Assembly (NCBI RefSeq): GCF_009760405.1
Contig: NZ_WRPP01000001.1
Location: 1,612,001-1,676,000 of the forward strand
Source: Nocardia terrae
GTDB taxonomy: Bacteria > Actinomycetota > Actinomycetes > Mycobacteriales > Mycobacteriaceae
Direction: 5' to 3'
DNA: 64,000 nt
Part shown: positions 44,479 through 52,086 of the stretch, piece after piece
Position numbering within the stretch: position 1 is the first letter of the stretch
Layout of the letters: each line of letters begins with the position of its first letter
The notes under the pieces: generated by a model
Database searches by the model: none
What the model was told of the DNA's origin: nothing
Seen by the model: the letters and a program-made list of their open reading frames with translations, nothing else
Translations under genes and position numbers: made by a program

Positions 44479-44814
44479 ATGAAACGCAACCCCGCCCCGT
44501 CCGCCCCCGTTGCGACTGCGCCCGGCCCCATCGCGCTGGCCATGGTCTACCTCGCCAAGAACTTCACCACCGGCGCTGCGTTCGTCATCTACGGCCCGGC
44601 CCCCGACACTGCGGGCGCTGTGTACACCGTGGCACATATCAGCGCCACCGCGACCGGGACCGCCGCCCCGATCGTGTGCCAGGTCCCCCGCGACGATCTC
44701 GCCGGGTACGCCGCCGGGGCCGTCCGCATTCTGCGCACACGCCACCCCGACACCGAGGTGATCGTCTGCACGAACACCGCCCCCTGGCCCCTGTCTGCCG
44801 CCCTGCCCCGCTAA
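44479..44814 (+). CDS. Hypothetical protein
   Basis: The 111-residue protein is Ala/Pro-rich with a central mixed alpha/beta part (IALAMVYLAKNFTTGAAFVI and DTEVIVCTNTAPWP). It follows the VWA gene at 66 bp after GGGAGACAACAGCA. No family is recognised. Confidence 0.6.
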   Translation: MKRNPAPSAPVATAPGPIALAMVYLAKNFTTGAAFVIYGPAPDTAGAVYTVAHISATATGTAAPIVCQVPRDDLAGYAAGAVRILRTRHPDTEVIVCTNTAPWPLSAALPR

Positions 44815-44905
44815 CCGGCCCCGGGTCCGGCACAACCACACCCCGCCGGACCCCCGTCCCTCATCTGCCCACGTTCACCCCGAAATGCCCAAGGAGGCAA
44901 CAGCA

Positions 44906-45187
44906 ATGACCGACCACGCCACCGCACACACGAACCAGCTGCCCGCCGCCAGTACCGGCGATCTGGCCTTGTGCCCGATCCGCGTCGGCGACCAGATCAC
45001 CGCCACCCGTGACCCTTCCGTGCACGGGCAGGTCACCTATGTCAGCGACTATCCCGACGCCCTGATCGAGTGCCTGGTCCAACTGCCCGACGGCCAGAAA
45101 TTCTTCGCGCCGCCGTGGCTGCTGCGCCCCGTCGACGGCGACCAGGACGCCTTCACCACGCAGATCGAGGCACTGGTCGCCGCGTAG
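44906..45187 (+). CDS. Hypothetical protein with small beta-barrel look
   Basis: The 93-residue protein contains ALCPIRVGDQITATRD, HGQVTYVSDYPDALIECLV and QLPDGQKFFAPPWLLRPV, a KOW/SH3-like succession of strands. AAGGAGG precedes the ATG. Unknown function. Confidence 0.6.
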   Translation: MTDHATAHTNQLPAASTGDLALCPIRVGDQITATRDPSVHGQVTYVSDYPDALIECLVQLPDGQKFFAPPWLLRPVDGDQDAFTTQIEALVAA

Positions 45188-45205
45188 CGGGTCACCGCCG
45201 CCCGC

Positions 45206-45454
45206 GTGCTGGACGGCAAACGCCAGCGCGCCTTGACCATCTCCCGGCAGGCAGCTCAGACACTGGCCACGCTCATCGACGACCTCGAACACCACCGGAT
45301 TCCCAGCGAGCTCCAGTTCGGTGACGAGTTCACCGATCTCGAAGACCTGCTGCGCGAAGCCGAAGAGTTCCAATCCGAGGCCATCGCCCTCGAACTGATC
45401 AACCCGCCCGACCAGCCCCAGCCCGGCGGCCCTGACACCCCGCCCGCCCCGTAA
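45206..45454 (+). CDS. Small helical acidic protein
   Basis: The 82-residue protein starts at a GTG 18 bp past the previous stop and consists mainly of helix (SRQAAQTLATLIDDLEHHRI, then DLEDLLREAEEFQSEAIALE) with a Pro-rich tail. It lacks a clear RBS, so coupling to the upstream gene is likely. Confidence 0.5.
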   Translation: MLDGKRQRALTISRQAAQTLATLIDDLEHHRIPSELQFGDEFTDLEDLLREAEEFQSEAIALELINPPDQPQPGGPDTPPAP

Positions 45455-45519
45455 CCAGCAACACCCCACCGTCCTACCCGAACCCAATCCCGCCCGCCCA
45501 CGACACTGAGGAGCCCGTC

Positions 45520-45780
45520 GTGAACAACTTGCCCACCAACTGGAAGCGCCTCGACACCGATCCCCCGCTCGACCAGCCCGTCGAGGTCATCTGCGACACC
45601 TGCGGCACAGTCGGAACCTTCCGGGTCAACCGCGCCCGGTTCGCCGCCTGGTCTGCGCGCCGCATGCTGTTGCAAGACGCCTTCGCGCACCTGTCGGGCC
45701 CCGACCGCGAGTTCATCAAGACCCGCATCTGCCCGAGCTGCTGGACGAAAACCTTCGGCCCCAACCCGTTCACCACCTGA
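45520..45780 (+). CDS. Zinc-ribbon protein
   Basis: The 86-residue protein has EVICDTCGTVGTFRVNRARF and ICPSCWTKTFG, four cysteines in two CxxC pairs about 50 residues apart, a split zinc ribbon. GTG start after GAGGAGCCC. Role unknown. Confidence 0.65.
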   Translation: MNNLPTNWKRLDTDPPLDQPVEVICDTCGTVGTFRVNRARFAAWSARRMLLQDAFAHLSGPDREFIKTRICPSCWTKTFGPNPFTT

Positions 45781-45911
45781 ACCCGATACCGGTGTCCCCG
45801 AGCCGATCTCCGGGACACCGGCACCGGCGGCCCCGGGACGTCGGTCCAGGGCGCGGAGCCGAACCGCCCATCATCCCCCTTTCCGTTCGATCGCCTTGCA
45901 AGGAGACGACC

Positions 45912-46298
45912 ATGCACGAGATCGTGACCGCACGTCTGGACGAGTCCTACACCCACATGCTGACCGGGCAACGGGTCACCCGTGAACGCCGGTTCGCCTT
46001 CGAAGTCGTCGCGCCACCGGACTGCAACCACCACAACGGCGACACCATCTGCACCGACTGCGCACCCGGATGGCAGCAGGACTACGAATTCGCAGACCCG
46101 TTCCCATTCCCCCGCGTCCGCCGCGTCACCGTCGCCGAACTCCTCGCCGCTGGACAACTCACCGCCGGAACGACATTGGAGATGGACAACAACACCGCCA
46201 CCACAGCGACGATCACCGACACCGGCGGGCTCATGCTCGCCGACGGACGAGTCTTCGACAACCCCTCCGCCGCCGCCAACGCCGCCCTCAACCCATAA
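45912..46298 (+). CDS. Small protein with RAMA-like C-terminal domain
   Basis: This 128-residue protein has an N-terminal part with His/Cys residues (CNHHNGDTICTDCAPGWQQD). The C-terminus (VAELLAAGQLTAGTTLEM, then GGLMLADGRVFDNPSAAANA) matches the RAMA pattern found in restriction and DNA-methylase-associated proteins. It should bind DNA or a modification site. The start has CAAGGAGA. Confidence 0.65.
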   Translation: MHEIVTARLDESYTHMLTGQRVTRERRFAFEVVAPPDCNHHNGDTICTDCAPGWQQDYEFADPFPFPRVRRVTVAELLAAGQLTAGTTLEMDNNTATTATITDTGGLMLADGRVFDNPSAAANAALNP

Positions 46299-46407
46299 CC
46301 CGAACACAACTCGCGGCGCCGAGTCTCCGCGGCCCCCGGTCACATGACCTCACCCCGTGCAGACTCGGCCGGCGAGCCCCTCCCCGTCGAGAGAAAGGCC
46401 CGCGTCG

Positions 46408-46914
46408 ATGACGCGCTATGAAATCGGAGCACACGTGGTCGCTGATGACCTGAAGACCGGAGATCTGTTCGGCGAGGACCGCATCGAGGCGATCGCCGAA
46501 CATGCCGACGCCGCAGACTATGTCGAGGCGCTCACGATCACCCTCGCCGGTGGCGGCTCGTTCACCGCCGACACGTTCGAAGAAGTTGTTGTGCCGCACC
46601 GGCACACGGTCACCGTGACCGTCGCCGCCCACCTCGGGCTGCGTTTCGAGTTCGCCTGCCACAGTGTCTCGGGTGAATGCCGCCGTTCGTGTGCACGCTG
46701 CAATGCCTCGGCCGCGCGGTGCCGGTGCCCCGACCCGCAGCCCCGCGCGGGCGCGTGCCGGTTGATCACCCGCTGCAACAGCAAAGACGTCGCCGCGCTG
46801 CTGGTGGCCTACGACGGCGACCCGGCTCCGGTGCGGTCCGGGCCGGTTATGCTCTACCCGACCCCGGACGGCGTGGGCTGCCTGTGGCGCTACCCGGACC
46901 AGCACACCGACTGA
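46408..46914 (+). CDS. Cysteine-rich hypothetical protein
   Basis: The 168-residue protein has a first half of beta-strands (VVADDLKTGDLFGEDRIEAI) and a second half with closely spaced cysteines (GECRRSCARCNASAARCRCP). The cysteines could hold one or two zinc ions. It is the last gene before the large terminator. Confidence 0.6.
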   Translation: MTRYEIGAHVVADDLKTGDLFGEDRIEAIAEHADAADYVEALTITLAGGGSFTADTFEEVVVPHRHTVTVTVAAHLGLRFEFACHSVSGECRRSCARCNASAARCRCPDPQPRAGACRLITRCNSKDVAALLVAYDGDPAPVRSGPVMLYPTPDGVGCLWRYPDQHTD

Positions 46915-46940
46915 CAACCCAAGAACGGCAAGCGCACCCC

Positions 46941-46994
46941 GAAGAGCGGTGTGGGGGAACAAAACTCGAGTCTTGTTCCCCCACACCGCTCTTC
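46941..46994. terminator. Long bidirectional hairpin terminator
   Basis: A perfect 22-bp inverted repeat (46941-46962 with 46973-46994, GAAGAGCGGTGTGGGGGAAC... ) encloses a 10-nt loop containing ACTCGAGT, itself palindromic. It lies between the rightward operon end (46914) and the leftward cutinase stop (47030). Confidence 0.9.
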
Positions 46995-47029
46995 GTCGTA
47001 GGCTGCCCGGCGGGTTGGCTACCGGGTCC

Positions 47030-48454
47030 CTACTTGGCGTGGTCGAGCTGAGTGCCGATCCAGTCCAGGACAGCGGGCAGCGTGGAGTCGTAGCCGCTCT
47101 GGTGCACGCCGGAGAGGTAGAACTTGGCGGCGTCGTTGCCTTGGCGTGCGAGATCGGTGAGGGTGCTGCTGGTGTCGGGGTTGTCGGTCAACGCCGAGGC
47201 CAGCGAGGAGCCCGAGCCACTGGTGCCGGTGAGCGCCGAAGCGGCGGTCGCAGCGAGATCGGCGGCGACGGGCACCATGCCCACGAGATCGATCCCCGCG
47301 CTGAGAAGGTCACCCGCGGCGAGCTTCTCGGTCGCACGCCACGCGATCTCTTGGGCGGTGCCGATGTCGGTGGCGACCCGGTGCAGGTCGGTGCGTGCCA
47401 GGATTCGGACGATCTGTGCCGCGATAGCGGTGGTGCCGGAGGTGTCCATCGGCGCGGCGAGTTCGAGTGCGCGGGCGACGAGATCGAGGTCGGCTTGGTC
47501 GGCGAGGTCCACCAGCGGGGCGAAGCTGCTGTTGATCTCCCCCGACAGCCGATGCGCTTCGGGAATGTTGCCCGCCACGACCGCGCCCGGGAGCGCGGCG
47601 AGGTCACCGAACAGAGTCGGCAGGCCGGAGGCGAATTGGGCGAGACCGCTGGCCACGACCACGACCTGGCGGGTGATGCTCGCGGCGTCGAGGCCACCGC
47701 CGGTGGTGGTGCTCGCGGCGGGCGAGGAGTCGGTGCCCTCACCGGTGAAGGCTTTGCCCAGGGCTGTCCATGCCGGCGAGGTCTGCGGCGAGGTCGCGCA
47801 ATACAGGTCACCTGCCGCGCACACGGTCCGGACCCGCTCTGCGAGTGACCCGAAGCCGCCGCTGCGGGGACCGGCGACTCCTTGCCCGTCGGTGTTGCCG
47901 CCGAGCTGGGCGGTGGCGGGGTCACGGCGCGGGTCGGCGATCAATGCCACGGCGGCCACCTGCGAGGCCGACACGGCACCGGAGCCGGTGCCGATCGCGG
48001 AGGCGACGTCACCGGCGACGTCGGCGCCCTGGGAGTAGCCCGCGAGCACCACCTGCGTGCCGGGGCACAGCCCGGACAGTGCCGCTGAGAGGTTCTGCAC
48101 GCCTGCGGATTCCGAGCTGGCGTACGGCGCGGGCGTGGCGGGGTAGGGCAGATAGCGGACCTCGATATCGCCGCCGTAGCGGCCTGCCAGTCCGTTGCCC
48201 AGGGTGGCCAGCAGCCCAACGGGTTGGGCGGGGTTGGCGGTGGCGCTGGTTTCGCCGGTGCCGGGGACCAGGATCGCGGTCACCGGCGCGCACCCGCTCG
48301 GGTTGGCGGCGGCGGTACCCGCCCCGACCATCGTGGCCGTAGCGGCGGTCAGGACCGCCGCAGCGGCCACAGCAGCCGTCACGCGGGGCCGGGTGGCGCT
48401 GCGGTGGGGGGAATCGGTGGTGGGGACGCGGGAGGGGTGGCGGGAGCGGTTCAT
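47030..48454 (-). CDS. Secreted cutinase-family esterase with long C-terminal extension
   Basis: A 474-residue protein with a signal peptide (VTAAVAAAAVLTAATATMVG, cleavage near residue 50). The alpha/beta hydrolase domain shows GYSQG (Ser141), a cysteine pair and Asp216 in CAAGDLYC. The His expected about 10-15 residues after that Asp is missing; HRL near 306 is the next candidate. The 230 residues after the domain are helical and unlike ordinary cutinases. GGAGG supports the ATG at 48454. It is the distal gene of the leftward type IV secretion cluster. Cutinase relatives cleave mycolate esters, so it may open the envelope. Confidence 0.82.
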   Translation of the reverse strand: MNRSRHPSRVPTTDSPHRSATRPRVTAAVAAAAVLTAATATMVGAGTAAANPSGCAPVTAILVPGTGETSATANPAQPVGLLATLGNGLAGRYGGDIEVRYLPYPATPAPYASSESAGVQNLSAALSGLCPGTQVVLAGYSQGADVAGDVASAIGTGSGAVSASQVAAVALIADPRRDPATAQLGGNTDGQGVAGPRSGGFGSLAERVRTVCAAGDLYCATSPQTSPAWTALGKAFTGEGTDSSPAASTTTGGGLDAASITRQVVVVASGLAQFASGLPTLFGDLAALPGAVVAGNIPEAHRLSGEINSSFAPLVDLADQADLDLVARALELAAPMDTSGTTAIAAQIVRILARTDLHRVATDIGTAQEIAWRATEKLAAGDLLSAGIDLVGMVPVAADLAATAASALTGTSGSGSSLASALTDNPDTSSTLTDLARQGNDAAKFYLSGVHQSGYDSTLPAVLDWIGTQLDHAK

Positions 48455-48655
48455 GGGCGGGCCTCCGGAGGCAGTCAACGGGCGCGCGGCGCGGTTGGTG
48501 GCCGTGCACCCGGTACTGGCGGCCTCGAGGCCGAAAATCCCACTCGATCACGAAAATTATTGCGCTGCTTCACCCGACGAGTTCGGCAGCGGGTGTTCTG
48601 GGGCGCGACAATGGCCGGTACGCGCGGGGTGCGTACCGGCCGTGGAGATGTCGGG

Positions 48656-49486
48656 TCAGGCTTGGGTGTGTGGGGCCGCTTCCTGGGCTTGCTGCTTGGC
48701 CTGGTCGGGGTGGAGGCGGAACTTGTTGGGGCGTTCGCAGGTGTATTCGGCGACGAATTTGCCGACCAGTGCGAAGCAGGCGTTGTAGACCGCGCCGGAG
48801 GACTTGCCGCCCAACGCCTTCGCGATCTGGCCGGGGGTGAACTCCTCGGTCGGGTTCTCGCGCAGGTAGTCTTCGACCTTGCCCCGCAGGACCCCCGCCT
48901 GCGATTCGCGCGGCTGACGCTTGGGCGGCTGCCCGCAGGTCGGGCACACACCGTTCACCAACGTCGGGGTCGTTGTCCCGGGCGTCGAATCACCTTCGCC
49001 CGCTGGGGTTTCGGCGTCCGCGACGACAGCCTCGCCTTCGGTGGAGTCCGGGGCCTGGGGGGCGGGCGCGGGCGTGTCGGAGGGGCTGTCGGTGGCGGGC
49101 TGTGGGTCCGCTGCCGCCGTGTCGCTGGGTGAATCGGGCGCGGTGGCGGTGTCGCCGGTGGCCGCGTCGGTGGCGGGCACGGGTTCGGCCGGGGTGGGTT
49201 CGGCAGCGGGCTGGGGGTCGGGTTCGGTTGTGGTGGTGCCGGTTTCGGTCGGGGCGTGCTGGTCGGCGATGCGCCAGCGGAATCCGTTGCGGTCGTCGCC
49301 GTTGTTGGCGCGCACGATCAGCCCGTCAGCTGCCCACTGGTTGAGAATCTTGCGGACGGCGGTTTTCGGCTGGGATGCCGCGTGGCCCAATTCGATTGCG
49401 CTGGCACCGGGTGCGGCGGCCAATGCCTGCCACAGTGCGTTCTCCTGGTCGGTGCGGGTGTCGGCGGGGGTGGTGGGGTTGGACAT
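48656..49486 (-). CDS. Regulator with two winged-helix domains
   Basis: The 276-residue protein has an N-terminal winged helix (ENALWQALAAAPGASAIEL, AVRKILNQWAADGLIVRAN), an acidic Pro/Thr/Asp linker, a CPTCG knuckle and a C-terminal winged helix (KVEDYLRENPTEEFTPGQIA, GGKSSGAVYNACFALV). The last domain is clearly homologous to the N-terminus of the AAA+ protein at 41401. It may regulate the conjugation genes. Confidence 0.75.
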   Translation of the reverse strand: MSNPTTPADTRTDQENALWQALAAAPGASAIELGHAASQPKTAVRKILNQWAADGLIVRANNGDDRNGFRWRIADQHAPTETGTTTTEPDPQPAAEPTPAEPVPATDAATGDTATAPDSPSDTAAADPQPATDSPSDTPAPAPQAPDSTEGEAVVADAETPAGEGDSTPGTTTPTLVNGVCPTCGQPPKRQPRESQAGVLRGKVEDYLRENPTEEFTPGQIAKALGGKSSGAVYNACFALVGKFVAEYTCERPNKFRLHPDQAKQQAQEAAPHTQA

Positions 49487-49533
49487 GACAGGTTCCCTTC
49501 GTGATTGCGGAGCAGTGCAATGGGTTTGGTCAT

Positions 49534-49655
49534 GTCCCGGCCGGGACGGTTACCCGTCGGTTGCGCTACCGATGTGTGCGGGGTTCCCCCTACATGGACG
49601 CTCCGTACCCGCGACCATGTCAAGCGGAATCGCCAAACAAGACACATGTCTTGTG
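49534..49655. promoter_or_regulatory. Two palindromes upstream of the winged-helix gene
   Basis: GTCCCGGCCGGGAC (49534-49547, perfect) and ACAAGACA-CA-TGTCTTGT (49638-49655, perfect arms) lie 48 and 152 bp before the start codon at 49486. They are candidate operators for autoregulation. No gene was seen in 49,487-49,781. Confidence 0.5.
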
Positions 49656-49781
49656 TGATTGCCCGGATTCGCGCACCAACCGCCCGCCGCCGACAACGCC
49701 ACAGAACCGCCGCCGGAATCGAAATCGGCTTGTGCAGAAGCAGTTACGGACCGATCGAAGTGACGCGCGGCGGGGGTGGGT

Positions 49782-50000
49782 TCACTGGTCGTGTTCCCAG
49801 GGCAGTGGTTGGCAGAACAGGTGATCGAGTTGCCATTGCCAGGCGCAGTCGGGGCACATGGTCGCATCGTGCGTGCAGTGCTCGACAGTAGCCAGAGGAA
49901 TTTCGACTTCGTCGATGCAGGGCTCGAACGTTTTGGCTCCGGGCGGCAGGTAGCTGCAGTCCGCGAGCGCGTGCACGGTCTTGGGGGGTCGCTTCGCCAT
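49782..50000 (-). CDS. Cysteine/histidine-rich small protein
   Basis: The 72-residue protein has LADCSYLPPGAKTFEPCIDE, EHCTHDATMCPDCAWQW and LDHLFCQP, enough Cys and His for one or two zinc sites. AAAGG lies before the ATG. It is 35 bp downstream of the lytic enzyme gene in the same direction. Confidence 0.6.
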   Translation of the reverse strand: MAKRPPKTVHALADCSYLPPGAKTFEPCIDEVEIPLATVEHCTHDATMCPDCAWQWQLDHLFCQPLPWEHDQ

Positions 50001-50035
50001 CGGTCACGCCTTTCGCGAGTTGGGGGATTGTGCGG

Positions 50036-51040
50036 TCACTGAGCCGGATTCGCGGCAGCGGCGGCGGGCGGGTGCAGTGGGGAGGTCGCGCCGTAGTAGT
50101 CGTCGCCGGAGTAGTGCAGATCCTGGACCTGCACCGGGACTCCGAAGGTCGGTGCGTTGACGATCTTCCCGGCTCCCAGATAGAGGCCGACGTGATGAAT
50201 GTCGGTGTCGGTGCCGTAGAACACGAGATCGCCAGGGCGCAAAGAGTTTTCGGGAATTGGTGGCCCGGCGTGGAATTGGTCGGCGGCGGTGCGGGGCAGG
50301 GTGACACCGGCGCGCGCGTAGGCGGCTTTGGTCAGCCCGGAGCAGTCCCAGCCGCCGCTGACCTCGGGGCCGTCACCTCCCCACACGTAGGGTTGACCGA
50401 GCTGCGAGCAGGCGAACGCGAGCACCACCGAGGCGGGGTCGCTTCCGGGGAGTGTCCCGCAATCGCCTCCGCCGCTGGGGGTTTGGCTGCGGTAGTGGGC
50501 GGCCTGGTCGAGGACTTCGTTGACGTACCAGTCGGCGTGGTTGTAGGTGAAGATCGCCGCGTGCATGTCGCCGGGTGCGCCGGAGTCGCACAGGTAGTAC
50601 GCGGCGGCGTAGATCGCGTCCGACGGGTTGTAGCGCGAGGGCGGGGTGACACCCCCGGCAGGAAGCGGGTGGTGGGCGGCGACGGAGTCGAAGGTCGGTG
50701 CCAGGAACTGCATCGGTCCACCGGCTCCGGCGAAGTTCTCTCCGGAGCTGACCCCGGGCATGTCGGCTCGGCCGTGGTTGGTTTCGACTTTGCCGATGCC
50801 GGCGAGCACCGACCAGTCCAGTCCGGGGCAGACTTGCGCGGCCTTTTGGTAGAGCACGAGCATGGTGGCCGGGATGTCGGACACCGCTTCGGGGCTCGGT
50901 GCCGAACCTGATCCGGGCGCGCTCACACCCAGCTGGGGTTTGTGGTCGAAGACGACGACGGTGGTGACGACCGAAGCGATCACGACCGAGGTGAAGACCA
51001 CGCTCGCGCAGCCCGCCGCGAGCACCCGCCCGAACATCAT
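50036..51040 (-). CDS. Peptidoglycan hydrolase: lytic transglycosylase plus NlpC/P60 domain
   Basis: The 334-residue protein has an N-terminal membrane anchor (VVFTSVVIASVVTTVVVF), an SLT-like domain with catalytic Glu86 (GIGKVETNHGRADMPG) and GGPMQF, and a C-terminal NlpC/P60 peptidase with Cys233 (GWDCSGLTKAAY), His283 (DIHHVGLYLG) and Asn295. It acts outside the membrane to cut glycan and peptide for the conjugation channel, like TcpG/VirB1 proteins. Its ATG overlaps the upstream stop (ATGA). Confidence 0.9.
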   Translation of the reverse strand: MMFGRVLAAGCASVVFTSVVIASVVTTVVVFDHKPQLGVSAPGSGSAPSPEAVSDIPATMLVLYQKAAQVCPGLDWSVLAGIGKVETNHGRADMPGVSSGENFAGAGGPMQFLAPTFDSVAAHHPLPAGGVTPPSRYNPSDAIYAAAYYLCDSGAPGDMHAAIFTYNHADWYVNEVLDQAAHYRSQTPSGGGDCGTLPGSDPASVVLAFACSQLGQPYVWGGDGPEVSGGWDCSGLTKAAYARAGVTLPRTAADQFHAGPPIPENSLRPGDLVFYGTDTDIHHVGLYLGAGKIVNAPTFGVPVQVQDLHYSGDDYYGATSPLHPPAAAAANPAQ

Positions 51041-52023
51041 CGGTCTCCCGTCTCGGGCGGACGTGGTGGCGGTGGGGTGAGGATGGCGTGGCGGCTCGTC
51101 GGCGGGACCGGCACGGTGGCGGGCACCGGGGTGCGGTGCGGCCACGCAGCCGCCAGTTGCGCGAGCGTGACGCGTTGCCCGCCGGTGGACTCCAAAGGTA
51201 GCCAGAGGCGTTCGGCCGGGCTCGCTGTGCGGTGGTGGGAGGCCAGCTCGGCAGCAGCGGTGGCGACCGGCACCAAGTCCGGGTCGGCGAGCCCAGTGCG
51301 GTTGTGGCGCACCTGTTTTCGCATCGCTTCCTCGCGGGCCAGGGTGGGGGTCCACAGCAGGATCGGGGTGATGACCGCACTGGTGCGTGCCAGCTCGGCG
51401 TAGCCGGTCAGCTTCGCCGTGACCGTGGACAAGGTCATGGTGCCCAGGTCGAATTCGAGGAAGAAGTCCAGAGTCGTTGCCGCCGAGGTGAATCGGCCGT
51501 ACCCGTCTGGGCGGGCGAGATCACCCCACAGCGCGTGGCAGCGGTACTGCGACCACCAGGCCAGCAGGCTCGTTGCGGGGTCACACGCCAGCGCGGTGAA
51601 CCAGTCGTTGACGCCGAGAGTGTGGGCCAGGTGCAGGCTGTGAGCGATGCCCAGTGCCCGGTCGGGCCGGTAGCCGAGTTCGCGGATCTCGATTCCGGCT
51701 TCGGCGGCCAGCACCGCGGCTCCGGCGGGGGCCAGAACCCAATGCGCGGGCGCGGACCCGACCACCAGCAACGGCCGGAAGGAATCGAGGACACCTTCGC
51801 AGCGCAGCCGCTTGAGGCGTCGGCGCGCGGCCGAGCCGGTGCCGAACCCGAGTGCTGTGAGCTGGTGGGTGGTCAGGACGCGGTGCTCGTGGCACATGCG
51901 CAGGATCCAGCGGTCGCGCTCGGTCAGGCACACCGCCAGCCGCGCGTGCTGGCGCGCCAACGCCGGGGAGGTGGGGACAAGACCGCGCAACGAACGTTGG
52001 CGGGCTGGACGAGCAATCATCAC
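51037..52023 (-). CDS. Replication-relaxation family protein
   Basis: The 328-residue protein starts with a winged helix (LTERDRWILRMCHEHRVLTT, then ARRRLKRLRCEGVLD) and continues with HSLHLAHTLGVNDWFTALAC and TLDFFLEFDLGTMTL, the pattern of the Replic_Relax family, which has acidic nuclease-like strands and is linked to MobC-type plasmid transfer proteins. It is coupled to the lytic enzyme gene and lies 63 bp after the coupling protein gene. Confidence 0.8.
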   Translation of the reverse strand: MMIARPARQRSLRGLVPTSPALARQHARLAVCLTERDRWILRMCHEHRVLTTHQLTALGFGTGSAARRRLKRLRCEGVLDSFRPLLVVGSAPAHWVLAPAGAAVLAAEAGIEIRELGYRPDRALGIAHSLHLAHTLGVNDWFTALACDPATSLLAWWSQYRCHALWGDLARPDGYGRFTSAATTLDFFLEFDLGTMTLSTVTAKLTGYAELARTSAVITPILLWTPTLAREEAMRKQVRHNRTGLADPDLVPVATAAAELASHHRTASPAERLWLPLESTGGQRVTLAQLAAAWPHRTPVPATVPVPPTSRHAILTPPPPRPPETGDR

Positions 52024-52086
52024 AGCCTCCTACTGGGTGAAGGAAAGCCTCAGCGGCACAAAGGAACCGAGGAGCCGTGGGCGCGG

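Noticed and set aside
40981..44841. Minus-strand open frame of 1286 codons opposite the AAA+ and VWA genes
   Set aside because: It is glycine/arginine-rich shadow coding. The plus-strand genes have clear domains, RBSs and third-position GC bias.
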